A DNA stretch of 64,000 nt, from the NCBI GenBank assembly GCA_029706075.1, contig JAINUG010000087.1, forward strand, positions 1,674,001-1,738,000, given 5' to 3'. Of this stretch, positions 20,736 to 32,190 are shown piece by piece; within the stretch, counting starts at the first letter, position 1, and each line of letters begins with the position of its first letter. A program made the position numbers and the translations under genes. A model generated the notes under the pieces. That model saw only the letters and a program-made list of their open reading frames with translations, had not been told where the DNA came from and did not search any database. The stretch comes from Aldrovandia affinis. Its lineage: Eukaryota; Chordata; Actinopteri; Notacanthiformes; Halosauridae.

Positions 20736-21740
20736 AGTTCTATTGCATTAAAGGGCAATAAGTGGATGAACTGTCTTGGAGTCATTATTTACAGCAAGCC
20801 TTGGGGGAACATAAAGAGGGCATTCTGATAGATGCCCACTCCGCGATTATAACTGAGTGTAGCCAGTTAGCTAATTTTGAGCCTCCGCAACAGTAACAAA
20901 CTCATGTATTATTTTTGTGAATGGCTTAGGGACATTTCATCACTCCCATTTTGACAATTTGTGCTTCTTTTTGACCAAACTCCAGTGTCTAAACTCCAAT
21001 AATGACCAAAAACCAGAAACTCGTCCAAATGTAATTGGACAAAATAAATATTAGCAATATGTTTAACACATGAGAAATGCAGCGAATTGTAGATTGTCAA
21101 GCTTCAGTACTGCATTTCATGTGTACCAAAATTCTGTTTTGCACAGAAGACTGTACACTGCTTCTATAAATGAGGTTTGCTATTCAAGCATCGCAATAAT
21201 GGAGAAATGATGCTGGAGGAAATGTATTGACGGCTCAAAATAGACATTTTACCTCCTGGACATGAAATCAGCTTTTGTTAGGGTGCCGTCCACAGATTCA
21301 TCTTGACATGCACTGTCACATAGCAACAATAAATAATGAAGACATGTAGATTCTATTTGCATGGACTACATTTGGAAATCTAAAGTCAAATATTTAAAGA
21401 TGAATAAAATGAAACTAAACAAACAGTTAATTTTCATTACAAATATACATTTCAAATAAAGATGTGAAAGAGCAAAAATGCAGTATGGTTTTGCAAGTTT
21501 ATCTTTTCAAATGTCAAAAAAGATTTGCTGAGGCTCTTCCAGTGCTGAAAGGTTTTTTGTGGGTTTTGTAATGTTTTTCATGCTGTCCCATGTTAGGAAA
21601 TTAGGGTCTCTGGCACCAATCTGCTGCCACAATCTAATTCCACTTTATTTCCTTCCCCGTGGCATTTTAATGCCAAACTCTTATTGGCACCAGGTGATAT
21701 TGGCAGATAAGATCAAACCTTAGCTTTTTGGCCATGCACA
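20736..21740. other. No gene recognised
   Basis: AT-rich sequence. No repeat family or exon identified. Confidence 0.45.
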
Positions 21741-21744
21741 CCAG

Positions 21745-22070
21745 CAGTGGATTTTTACATCGGAAGAAGGACCCTTATGTTGAAAAGAAGCTATACCTAT
21801 GGTGAAATATGGCAATGGATCATTTATGTTGTTGTCTTTTTTGCTTATACTGGTCCTGGGGCTCTTGTAAATGTCAGTGGAATCATGAACTCAAACAACT
21901 ACAAAGACATTTTGGTCAAAAACCTGGTTCCCTCTGCCAGGAAAAAAAACTGGTCCCCTCTGCCAGGAAGCTGAAACTTCACCGCAAATGGATCTTTGAG
22001 CAAAACAATGATTGCAAGTATCCGTCAAAATCAAGCAAAGCAACTAAATGAACCCTGCTGGAACAAAACT
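21745..22070 (+). mobile_element. Tc1-like transposase fragment
   Basis: The plus frames give FFAYTGPGALVNVSGIMNS, then NNYKDILVKNLVPSARK and KLHRKWIFEQNND. This is the segment of Tc1 transposases around the second catalytic Asp. A short internal duplication (about 21920-21965, CCTCTGCCAGG twice) and frameshifts disrupt it. Confidence 0.75.
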
Positions 22071-22149
22071 GAGAACTATTTAAATGATGTAAAGTCGCTT
22101 ATGAATGCAACAGTATGGTAATACAGAACGTATTAACATAATGTAATGT

Positions 22150-23430
22150 TTACATATCATGGGCCCTGGCAAAAGAGCCTGCTTGTGGAAGTTGGTAAGC
22201 TTAACAGGAATTTTGTTTATATCAAAATTACATTTCAATAAAACCTCTATACCACCTAATTTCTTAAAGTAATATCTGGGGAAGATATTCCAATTCATTT
22301 TAAATATATTTTTTGGAGGTAATGAAATCTGGAACATTTAGACCGCCCTGTTCTAGATCATTGCTAATGATAGCCTTCTTCAAATACTGGAGTTTATTCC
22401 TCCAAATAAAGTTATATAGAGTCTTATCAAGATCCTTGGTGATATTGGGAGGGATAAATAAAGCTTGAGAAACATACACAGTACTTGATTCAGATTCAGA
22501 TAACAAAATGATCATTTAATGATAAATCTTGAAGTAACCAAGAATTCAATTTCTATTCGTTTTCTCTAAAATAGGGTTAAAGTTCAAAGAACTTATATCA
22601 TTTTTATTATTGCAAATCTTAATACCTAAATATGCAAATGCAAATCAGTTCCTTTGATAGAAAATATCTCACATTTGTATATATTGGGCGTTAACACTTT
22701 TTACATAATGAATAGTGTAGCACAGTGGCAGGGGTGGCCACCGTGCCAGGTGGTGAGTGGATGGAAGACGAAACAAAAGAACTAAGTTTCGATAGGCCAA
22801 CGGCCAATTTATTATCCTTATACAAAACATTACCAACAAAACAAGAAAATAAAGCAGTTCAATCAAACTAGTACTTCAAGGGAAACAGCAACCAAAAAAC
22901 CGCACTTCTTCCTCCATGCCCCAAAACTCTCTCATTAGGCATGGCAGGCTGTGCTTTCATAATGGCCTAATGAAGGCAATGGTTCACAGCTGAGTTGATT
23001 GCTCATTAGCCTCAGGTGAGCCTGCCTGTAAGTGAGGCCACTGCTGTCCAAGGTCCTGTAGTCCTCTCCAGGCTGTGGGAGGGAACAGGAGCATCTGACA
23101 GCAGCCAAAAGGGAGGCACAACCCTCTCTACTCCTCCCTCCACCTCTCCCAGTGTCACAAATAGCGTATATGCTAATTTAACATAAATATTACAACCATT
23201 ATACAGGCTATGCATAGGATTTAAAAAAATGTTTTTACATAAAAACTGTGCTCCACAGTATCAAAGGCTTTATAAAAATCAATTAGTAAAATGTAGGTTA
23301 TCATCGCCTACCAATTGTTTGTAATCGATTAAATCAAGAAATAAACGGATATTATTTCCTATGTGTTTACCATGAACCGTGATTGAGATTCAACAATAAT
23401 GTGGTGCAAGACTGTTCTTCTCCCCCTGTT
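22150..23430 (-). mobile_element. L1/Tx1-like LINE, internally deleted, split by an LTR
   Basis: Read on the minus strand, 23430-23165 shows reverse transcriptase sequence of L1 type (FMVNT, DFYKAFDTVEHS, then YNGCNIYVKLAYT). After a solo LTR (23159-22716) the LINE continues with KCEIFSIKG, AFAYLGIKI, TVYVSQALFIPP, TLYNFIWRNK and GLNVPDFIT near 22320. The polymerase catalytic core between the two parts is missing, so this was already a deleted copy before the LTR arrived. Stops and frameshifts are frequent. Confidence 0.8.
22716..23159 (-). mobile_element. Solo LTR inserted in the L1
   Basis: 444 bp, reading TGTGACACTGGGAG... to ...GTGCTACA on the minus strand, with the 5-bp target duplication AATAG (22711-22715 and 23160-23164). 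It carries a degenerate TATA-like ATTATGAAAG and an AATAAA (in GGATAATAAATTGG) on the minus strand. A related copy at 32447-32921 lies in the opposite orientation. Confidence 0.85.
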
Positions 23431-23949
23431 CAAGCCATTTGAGACATTATAAAATCACCTTTAGCTTTCTCTTCATTATATGTGATCCAGCTCAACTGGT
23501 AAGTTGTTGCTTTTGATTTCTTGCTGTGCTAACTGTTCTCTATCACTGAATTCAATAGTACCCATAATAATATTTTCTTTTTTAATCTTTCTTATTCGGC
23601 TATTTCTTTACTTATTTTTAAAATTGCAGTATATCTTAATATCCCACTATGCACCATATGTGTCTAACATTGGCCTGTATCCAGTGGTAATCAATTCGTT
23701 TTTTTGGTGGGGGCTTTGTTCTTCATTTCTGTCAAGACTTTTATACTATGGGGGTGGCTTTATGGGCAGTTCTCATGTGGTTTTTCTGTCTCTCCTTTTT
23801 TAATTTTTTTTTACATCAGTTCTGTTTTGTGGGCTCTAGCCTTTTGTTTTTCCATGCACTGCACTCTGAAAGGTGTCTCTATTCGACTGGTTATACAATG
23901 GGTGGCTACTTATTTAGTTAATTTGGTATGACTTTACAGTCATATTGCC
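23431..23949. other. No confident feature; possible L1 5' region
   Basis: T-rich sequence with overlapping hydrophobic chance frames. It precedes an L1-type endonuclease start and could be that element's 5' UTR. Confidence 0.35.
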
Positions 23950-24245
23950 ACATGCCAGAGGTGACACTCTCCCCCTTGTGAGCTGGAATGACAAAGGGCT
24001 TAATCATCCAGCTAAGGGGTATAGGGTACTTTCAGATCTCCACTGACATATGGGAGTCTGCATTACATAGGGTTCACTCCTCTTCTAATTGTACTTATTT
24101 TTTATAATGAGTTTGTGCATGTATTTTGTTTTGTTTGTTTACATTTTTGATATATACTCTTCTTTTTCTGTAGTTTATTGGGCACAGGTGATGGAAACTG
24201 ACAATGGTTTTTGCTATGTCCCTAACAAATATATAAATAAATACA
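23950..24245 (+). mobile_element. L1-like endonuclease start fused to a LINE 3' UTR
   Basis: Positions 23981-24020 read SWNDKGLNHPAK, the opening of an L1-type apurinic endonuclease domain. After about 70 more bases the sequence passes into the 3' UTR-like block shared with 8385-8610, ending in ATATATAAATAAATA. This is an internally deleted LINE or two adjoining fragments. Confidence 0.5.
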
Positions 24246-24574
24246 TTTTCAATTATTCTGTTTCTCTCCTTCACTCACGCTCTGACTCTCAATGTTAATG
24301 TCAGTGCTAGTTTTTCATTCTGAATGCCAGTGTGGCTTGAATGGAGTGGCAGCTGTTTCATGAACTTTGGTACAATCACTCCAGTAAAAAAATTATAATT
24401 ATAAGTATGTATGTCATTCTGGATAAGAGCATAAATAATAAAGGATTCCAATGCACTGCATCTGCTTGCTGTGACATTTATTGGGATATGTTGCGGGAAT
24501 CCTTTTTGATTTGTATTTCTGTTTGATTTTCTCCTACACACCTGTCCTTACTCGGGTGTGCAAATAACCTTTTC

Positions 24575-24625
24575 TTTCAACTCTGGATAAGAGTGCCTGG
24601 TAATAAAATACATAATAATAAAACC
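24575..24625 (+). mobile_element. SINE or L2 3' tail fragment
   Basis: ACTCTGGATAAGAGT at 24580-24594 keeps the GGATA loop and a full stem with A-T in place of the usual G-C pair. An AATAAAATACATAATAATAA tail follows. Confidence 0.5.
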
Positions 24626-24629
24626 ATCT

Positions 24630-25234
24630 GTTGTGTTACTGTACGAGAAATACAAAAGGGAACATGACAATATTTGACCAGATAATGATTGAGGAAACAA
24701 ATGCTTCACTCCTGCTTAAATTAAAAACCCAGAACGTTACATAACGGCAGCAATGTTTTCTCATTTTAGTACAGCTCTGCTCCTAACCCTGTTGCTGGGA
24801 AGTTCGATTACAGGCAACAAGAAAAAACGAAAAAGACAAAAATGATGTGATTTATATGACAAACGGAAGGGAAAGTCATTATTATAAATGATAGCGGAAC
24901 GGAGAGTATGTGCGGCGCGTGCGTGTGAATCCTGATTGAGGCATTCATCAAGGGTGTGTCGATCGCTTTCCGACGACCGGTTCAAGCTTTTTCCAGCCCG
25001 TCCTGTACTCCCGCCACAGACGGCACGTCCCCAGGCCTGCTCCTGCATGCTGAGGAGACTAATGAAGCCACCATTTGCAGCTCCGCATGGCACAACCTCG
25101 ACACGCCACCCTCTAAAAGATGCTTTTTATTGACAGATGATGCCAGAGGTTTTTCCAGAGGTCATCCAGGGAGAAAGTGATTTTACTTGCGCTGCATTTT
25201 AGTGGATTCTGGAAATAAATGTCACTTTGTTGCT
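24630..25234. other. No gene recognised
   Basis: A moderately GC-rich patch at 24930-25110 yields overlapping ORFs on both strands without a recognisable domain. Confidence 0.4.
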
Positions 25235-25880
25235 TGTTACGTTCGGGCAAATTTCGAAAGGGAACTTCCCTTGATCAGAGCTAGCCATGCTCTGAGCGTG
25301 TGATCACTTACTGCAGCTGGAGTTGTTGACAAGTTTGCCTGTCTACGACCCCAACTGGCCACGCCCCCAGCTTGGACTGCTTTTTAAGGGCCTGCACTTC
25401 AGAGAGAGGGAGAGATGCTGTCTCCTGGAAGAAGCTTTCTTTTGTCTGCCGATTTTGGGATAATAAAATAATTATAAAATAAAAATAATAAAAATAATTT
25501 TGTGTATGACAGCCTTCTTTTTTATGAGCATTTTAGAGCAGCTTTCTTTTGTTTTATTTCTGTACTGTCCTTTTGAGCACCTTTGGTAGGTAGGGCAAGC
25601 ACAGAGTAGGTTAGCTAGTTTCCTGGAAGAATTCACTCTTTTGTTTTGCCTCGGGAGGTAGGGTAGAATTATTTTCTTTTGAGATTAGGTTAGCTAGCTG
25701 TTTTGTTGTGTGATATTTTTGATACTTCTGTCTTGTAAGTATGTTTCTTTGTTTGTTCGTCTGGTAAAATAAATCCTGCATATTTGTATATCCATCTGAC
25801 TGGTGGTATTTTGCTGTCATGTCCCATTTTGGTTCACCACATGGCTATTGGAGTGCGTGTGGTTTTTGCGGGTCGTAACA
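25235..25880 (+). mobile_element. Candidate solo LTR
   Basis: It begins TGTTACG and ends CGTAACA, a TG...CA pair with matching inverted ends. A TATA-like CTTTTTAAGG lies near 25380 with a purine-rich initiator region after it, and AATAAA occurs at about 25769. The flanks are TGCT and GGCT, so the target duplication is imperfect and the borders are not certain. Confidence 0.5.
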
Positions 25881-25928
25881 GGCTCAATAGCTTAATTTAG
25901 AACTAGAGAAAATTCCGCGGAAATTTTG

Positions 25929-26243
25929 AGGGTGCCTGCTAAGACTACACTAGGTGCTTACACCCTACGTCCAGCAGGGGCATTGTGACGTCATTCACTC
26001 TAGCTGTGAACATTCCGCTCCATTCATTTGAATGGGCCAAATTCCGCTCCATTCATTTGAATGGGCAAAAAAGAGTGCAACCGCTAAGAAAGGTCATAGC
26101 ACACCGTTCCCGCACGTTTTGATGTATTTTTTGTGTGCTGGCAACGCTGCGAGACTAGTAGCGCGCCAAAGTTTTGTACGGAAGAATAAATTAATAAAGA
26201 ATAAGTATGAGGAGTGCCTTTGCTTTTGCAAAGCAGGCACCCT
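25929..26243. mobile_element. MITE-like element with 12-bp inverted ends
   Basis: The ends AGGGTGCCTGCT (25929-25940) and AGCAGGCACCCT (26232-26243) are perfect inverted repeats. Inside, a block containing the palindrome CCATTCATTTGAATGG occurs twice in tandem near 26005-26066. No transposase is encoded. I see no clear target duplication, so the superfamily is unassigned. Confidence 0.6.
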
Positions 26244-26295
26244 AATAAAGATCTCTGTGCTCTAGATGGGTTAGTTGTGTGTCTTTTTACTGTAT

Positions 26296-27444
26296 ATACA
26301 GTAAATTATTGGCACCCTTGCATTTCATGTAGATGATGTTCAATATCTTCTGAAATAATTGTAAATGAAAAACTTTCGGTCTTCACACGTTTATCTGTTT
26401 GATTTACAACATCTCACAATCAATCAATAATAATAAAAATAAAAATATATATTTTATGGCTTAAAAATTGAAAAGTGGCCATGACACAATTATTGGCACC
26501 CTTTAAAACAATTTAAATACATTTGGAGGAAATAGAATCTCGTTTGCAGTGTAATTCAACTGCGGGTGCCCACATGGTAATAAATTAACCAATTATCCAT
26601 TTTGAAGTGAGAAAACTGTCCATTCTGCTACCCCGTTCCTCTGTGACAATGGTGAAGAGAAAAGAGCTGTCTGAGGATGTCAGAAAAACTAGTATCACAA
26701 AAGGTGTAAAAGGCCCAATTAATCTTTGCCAAGACCCACCTAAGCAAGCCTAAATCCTTCTGGGAAAATGTTCTGTGGACCAATGAGTTCTTTGGCAATG
26801 TCGCTTTGTTTACAGATGATGAAATGAAGCTTTTAAAGAAAAGAACACCCTACCTACAGTCAAATATGGTGGAGTTTCCATAATGCTGTGGGCTGCTTTG
26901 CTGCCTCTGGTACTGGACGCCTTGAACATATTAAGGGCATCATGAAATCAGAGGATTACCAAGGCATTTTGGAACAAAATGTGCTAGCCAGTGTCAGAAA
27001 GCTGAGTGTCAATCAAAGGTCATGGGTCCTCCAGCAAGACAATGACCCAAAACGCATATCCAAAAGCACAGGAGTTGGGAGAAGGCACTCTTCAAATCCA
27101 GTTCTGCTTTAACTGGAGCAGTTTGAAAAAGAAGAGTGTGCCAAACTGCCAGTAGAGAGGTGTAGGAATCTCATTAATGGCTATAAGAAGCGCTTGATTG
27201 CAGTTATTTTCTCTAAATATTAAATCTAAGGTATCAATAATTTTGTCAATGCCATTTCTGTTTATTTTATGATTTAAATGGATATGTTAAGTTCTGAATC
27301 AAAAACAAAGTTTCTGTACTATTAACAGTGAAATAAAGAATTGTGGAGACCAAATACTTTTGTCAATTTCAACTTATTTTAGAGAACATTTTATGTTTTT
27401 TTAAAAACGTGCAAGGATGTCAATATTTTTGGCCACAACTATAT
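26296..27444 (+). mobile_element. Tc1-like transposon, nearly full length, decayed
   Basis: The left end has AAATTATTGGCACCCTTGCA and the right end the partly inverted TGCAAGGATGTCAATATTTT. The transposase start is visible as ATGGTGAAGAGAAAAGAGCT near 26649, and the middle is at 26888-27112 (GCFAASGTGRLEHIKGIMK, then VLQQDNDPKRISKS with the catalytic Asp). Deletions remove most of the N-terminal half. A fragment of a related element is at 31311-31530. Confidence 0.8.
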
Positions 27445-28360
27445 ATGAAAATCAGGTGGGCCAAACATTTTCACTTCCTTTCCGACATGTTGAGTGGGGG
27501 GAGGCATTAAATGAATGTCGTTCATGTAAACGTATTTGCAATCATTTTAAATATAAGTCCAAAGCACTATGTAGGCCGCATTTGGCCCACTGGCTGCCAA
27601 TTAAATAGGCCTGCTGTATACGATTCATTATTATACCTATTACTGGTCAAAGGTGATTGTGCTCAATTGCATAGAGATTTCTTGCCACTGTTGTCAGAGT
27701 TACCCCCATTCTGCGGCACATGATTGGCTGATGGCATTGACCTGCTGTGAACTCTTCCCTGCACCCTCCTATGCTGCAGATGAGCTGGCAGGTGAAGTGC
27801 CTTTTTCACACCACTTCCTTCATATATACTGCATAAACCTCGGAGATACGAACATCAAAGTTACAGACTTAATGGTTAACTAAACATGTTTTGAACCCGT
27901 AAGTACCATAAGCAATTAACCCTCAAGACATCTTGCAGAGTAGCCTACGCATTTCTTGCGACCAACAGAAGCCAGTTTGACAACATCCAAAGTCTGGCAT
28001 TGGGCACAGGCACATGATCAAAAGTTTAAGATATTCATCTTTAAACGTCTGTAGGAAAACAGCAAAATCCGTGTCTACGAAGACACGGAAAGACATAAAC
28101 AAGACAAAACAAAATAACCAACGATCAGGAACAAACAAAACGTATCCAAAATCTCGGAATAAACTAAACGCTGGGAATCTAAACCACAATAAGCACACAA
28201 ACAAGTTCTCGAGAGGCAAGAAACATTAATCACAATAGGTATTATCAAGCTAAGCTAGATAATGTCCAAGCGCCGAAACAGAATGCCAGCTGGTTAAATA
28301 TCCTCCCGTTAATTATTCGCAGCAGTCCGCAATGATTCTGATTTTTTTCGTATAGCGTCA
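27445..28360. other. No gene recognised
   Basis: Frames up to 98 codons on either strand show no known domain. Confidence 0.4.
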
Positions 28361-28362
28361 CA

Positions 28363-28735
28363 AGACGCGGAATTCATATATTTTCACGAGTATTTGAAAA
28401 TATGGTAAATCAAATAAATATCAGCATACACCGTCTGTTGCTGGCAGCTCGCAACCGTAAACACAGACAAGATCCGATATAATGTTGGGACATTGTTTAC
28501 GCTGCAATTTCACACACGGAATTCATATATTGAATACGAGTATTTGATAACATGGCAAATCAAATATAGTTACTTACTCTTCGTCAGTTATTGTCTTCGT
28601 CGCTTTCCATCGATGCTCTCAAACACTGCAGCGCAGAAAATCTTTCCATCTTGAATAAAATTGTATGTCTGTATAAAATCTTGCTTCAAATTGTCGGGAC
28701 AGTTTGTGTTGTTTACGCCGGCGTTTCACACACAT
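28363..28735. repeat. Diverged tandem duplication
   Basis: Two blocks share GGAATTCATATATT, ACGAGTATTTGA, ATGG-AAATCAAATA and a later GGGACA...TGTTTACGC. The first starts near 28363 and the second near 28510. Function unknown; probably part of a larger transposon. Confidence 0.5.
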
Positions 28736-28739
28736 GGCC

Positions 28740-29555
28740 CCACGCCCCTCCCCACACCTCCCGAAACTCGCACCTAGTTACCATGTCAATAGAAGGGGAC
28801 GTTACTAAAAGGTAAAAACAGAGTAAAAAACAAGGTTTACTTTTGGTCTAATTAACCTAATTTAAAAAATCCCATTTGATTTGCCAGTGCTCAAATCGGA
28901 AAGTCGCGATTCTAAGGTTTCTGTCAATGTTTTTAAGCTTAATGTTGTTATCAACAACAACAGATTTCCAGGTCATGAAAAAAACTCACACACCAAGTAC
29001 CTTTATTGATTTTCAGAATCTAGCCTACACTCCTGTATTTAAGTTCTGAACCTTGTCCAAACAAACAATGTCCATTCCCAATGTGTTCATAACTCAGAGG
29101 TTCTACTGTACATTCTTCTAGGTCGAAAATGAGATGAAATTAGATAAATGTAGGGTCACTGATGTAACAGTGGTTCTCTGAGTTAAGCAGCAGGTTTGTA
29201 TGCGCACATTGACACCGATACGCTTCAATGGCACTCGCTCCAAAGAATAGGGGACAGGTGGTATCCAGTTAATAAAACACATCAATGCTACATATTCAGT
29301 GATTAACTTTGTAAACTTTGTATACTGCAACCTAACCTAACCTAACTATACCTAACCTTTATACGACACTGCATACCTCTGTCTCTGACTCCAGGCCAGG
29401 CATAGTTGGACCAGGCCCTGGGTCCTGCTCTTTCTGAATAGGGCCTGGAAGCTGACAATGTTCTATCTGGACAATGGTTGGCTGAAACAGATGGTACAGC
29501 AAATGAAGGTCCAAAATGAAATGAAAGCCCGCAGACCAGCCCCACCAGGAGGTCC
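28740..29555. other. No gene recognised
   Basis: No identifiable exon or repeat. CCTAACC repeats at 29330-29357 are a short run of an irregular 5-8 bp unit. Confidence 0.4.
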
Positions 29556-29559
29556 ACGT

Positions 29560-29770
29560 CTTCTTTTCCTTCACGTTTGGCGAATGGCTGGTCTTAAAAC
29601 ACCTCACCTCAATTAACCTCCAGACCTTCAGCTGACAGGCAACATCCCAAGTAACAAGCTTTTTTTTTTGTACCACTATAAACTGTAAAGAAGCAGACTG
29701 TTTTAGACCTGTGAGAGAGACTGTATTTTAATGCCTTGGCAGCAGAGGTCCCCCATTATGAATTATGGAA
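29560..29770. repeat. Unclassified repeat, copy A
   Basis: Shares GACCTTCAGCTGACAGG, AACATCCCAAGT-ACAAGCTT and GTGAGAGAGACTGTATTTTA with 30440-30640, in the same orientation about 850 bp apart. Confidence 0.6.
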
Positions 29771-30439
29771 CTGACAGGGGAATCTCTCTTAGAGGGGATT
29801 ATTGTTCTGAGGTACATCAATTATTAATGATAATTATCAATATTAAATATTGTTAAATGCTTGAAAAGGACAAACACATTTAGTGACACATGCTGTCAGC
29901 CCAAACCATGTAAGCCTTGTTGTGACCATGTTTGCACGGGGCATGACAGGTCTATGTGTAAAATTAACATACTTTTTGGAGGGGTGCACTCTGGCAGCCG
30001 CAATGAAATCACAATCAATCTGGCAAGGGCCATTGGCTTGGTATGTCCAACAAAACAATTTCCAGTGAGTTTGTTTTCAAATACTTTCTTTTTTGCCCTG
30101 AAATCCAGGCCCTAAAATTGATTTCAAAGACTTAAGAGATATATCAGAAAATAAATATGAGATAAACTGCTGGTAATGTTTCAGAGAATGAGCTAAGTAG
30201 CTGAAGAAGTCTGAGACTGATCAATATTTCACACAACTTAACAGAGAGCAGATATTTGTTTTATGGATATCAAAGAAACACATGTCCCTGTAAAGTGACC
30301 TGAGGGACAAGGCCACTCCAGCTACGGACATTCTGGGGGCGGTAAGATTAATGATCTGTCGGCCCCGGTAAACCCAAGTTATCCCACAGGGCAGAATCGG
30401 GTCCCAGCTCAATTTCATTGCATGGCGGAGTCAGACCCA

Positions 30440-30640
30440 GCTGTTGTCTGGCCACCTTCTCGAAGAAGCCAGACCTCGTTCATCTCCGGACCTTCAGCTG
30501 ACAGGAAACATCCCAAGTGACAAGCTTCTTTGTACAATTTGTGTGCCGCTATAAACTATAGTGTTTTGGATTTGTGAGAGAGACTGTATTTTAATGCCTC
30601 GGTAGCAAAGGTGCCCCATTCTTTTCCAAGAAGACTGCAA
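30440..30640. repeat. Unclassified repeat, copy B
   Basis: Direct-orientation partner of 29560-29770. Two direct repeats 0.7 kb apart could be remnants of LTRs or of a tandem duplication. No coding sequence lies between them. Confidence 0.6.
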
Positions 30641-30648
30641 TCCAGCAT

Positions 30649-31049
30649 GTTTTAGCAGCCCTCCATAAATAAGTGATACGGCAGGACAGTACAAAAGACA
30701 AACATCAGTGGCAGAAGGGGCAGATCATTCATCAAAAAAGAGCCAATAATCAATTAAGAATAACCAAAGAGGAAGAAAACAACACCAACAAGATCAGAGT
30801 CCAAACACATGACTGATGATCAACACTTTCTCACTCAAACTTTGTCCTAACCATTGATTCAATTCTGTATACACTCACACACTATAAGAAGGAGACCCAC
30901 AGACCACCAGGCAAACTTCTGCAGGCAAGGTCTATGGGGCCCCATATAGTGCTGGTACAGCTCATGAATAAAGATTCTGAACCTGTGCTGGCCTAGAAGT
31001 GTTGTGTCCTTCCTTGTGTCTGGAATCCTGGGCAATTTCAACTACATAA
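30649..31049 (+). mobile_element. Possible LTR fragment
   Basis: A TATA-like CACTATAAGAAGG lies near 30880, followed about 80 bp later by ATGAATAAAGATTCTG and a terminal CAACTACA near 31044. This promoter, polyadenylation signal and CA-end order resembles R-U5 of an LTR, but no target duplication is evident. Confidence 0.3.
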
Positions 31050-31310
31050 GTATTTCACAGCTCTGAGTCTCAGTTAACTGAGGTTCAGTTAAGGTGACTG
31101 TTCAGATGCATTTACTGAGCCCAGTTTTTCACAGGTTTTCTGATTGGATTTCACCATTTGTATTGGATTAAATCTTTAAATCAGTTCTTTCAAAACTGAT
31201 AAAAGGCAATCAAGGTCATTCTGATCCAGTTTCCATCTTGGTAATCCAATCCAACCTTTTAATCATGATTACATGTAGCAGTCGTGGATGTACGGAACTA
31301 TGTAATTGTA

Positions 31311-31530
31311 ACGACAGTGCCCTCCAGAATTATTGGCACCCGTGGTAAAGATCAGCAGAAAAGGCTATGAAAAATGTCTTTGTTGTTCGTTAGCTTGATC
31401 TTACACTCAAAATATGAGAGAAATCGAACGTTTAATTGAAGTGAAATTATTCAACGAAAAAAAAATCCATATCAAAAAATTAACTTTTTTCTCAAAAACA
31501 CGTCACAATTATTGGCAACCATTTCTCTCT
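31311..31530 (+). mobile_element. Tc1-like transposon left-end fragment
   Basis: It contains AGTGCCCTCCAGAATTATTG, GGCACCCGTGGTAAAGATCA and a second CACAATTATTGGCAACC, the non-coding left end of a Tc1-like element. No transposase remains. Confidence 0.65.
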
Positions 31531-31544
31531 TTACCCCCTTCTGA

Positions 31545-32190
31545 CACCCCGAGGTGGCGACACGGATCTCTGCGTGCCTGACAGACATCTCAGACTGGAT
31601 GTCTGCGCACCAACTGAAACTCAACTTCAACAAGACAGAACTGCTCTTCCTCCCAGGGAAGGCGTGCCCACTCCTAGACTTCTCCATCACCATCGACAAC
31701 TCCACTGGAGTTTCTCAACAACACTGGTATCCCCAACTCCAACTGCTAAGAACCTGGGTGTGACACTGGATGACCAGTTGTCATTTTCTCCAAAAATCAT
31801 GATGGTGACTCGCTGTTGTAGATTCATGCTCTACGACATCAGGAGAGTTTCCTCACAAGGGAAGCGGCGCAGGTACTGGTCCAGGCCCTCATCATCTCAC
31901 GGCTGGACTATTGCAAATCCCTCCTGGCTGGAGCTCCCTCATGTGCCATCAGACCCCTGCAACTCATCCAGAATGCTGCAGCCTGTCTGGTATTTAACGT
32001 CCCCAAGTTTTCCCACACCACCCCACTATTCTGCACCCCTCACTGGCTACCTGTAACCACTCACATCAGATTTAAGACACTGGTGCTGACCTACTGGGCA
32101 CTGAATGGAACAGCCCCTCCCTACTTCTTGGCCATGGTCAAACCCTACACCCCAGCCCAACCACTGCACTCTGCTGGATATGTGAGGCAT
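31545..32190 (+). mobile_element. L2-clade LINE, C-terminal RT fragment
   Basis: The frames give ISDWMSAHQLKLNFNKTELL, then KNLGVTLDDQLSFS, an ISRLDYCKSLLAGAP-like block near 31893-31940 and a HWLPVTTHIRFKTLVLTYWA-like end near 32043-32100. This is the thumb and C-terminal part of an L2-type reverse transcriptase, with at least three frame changes. The same protein region lies on the minus strand at 35110-35735. Confidence 0.8.
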
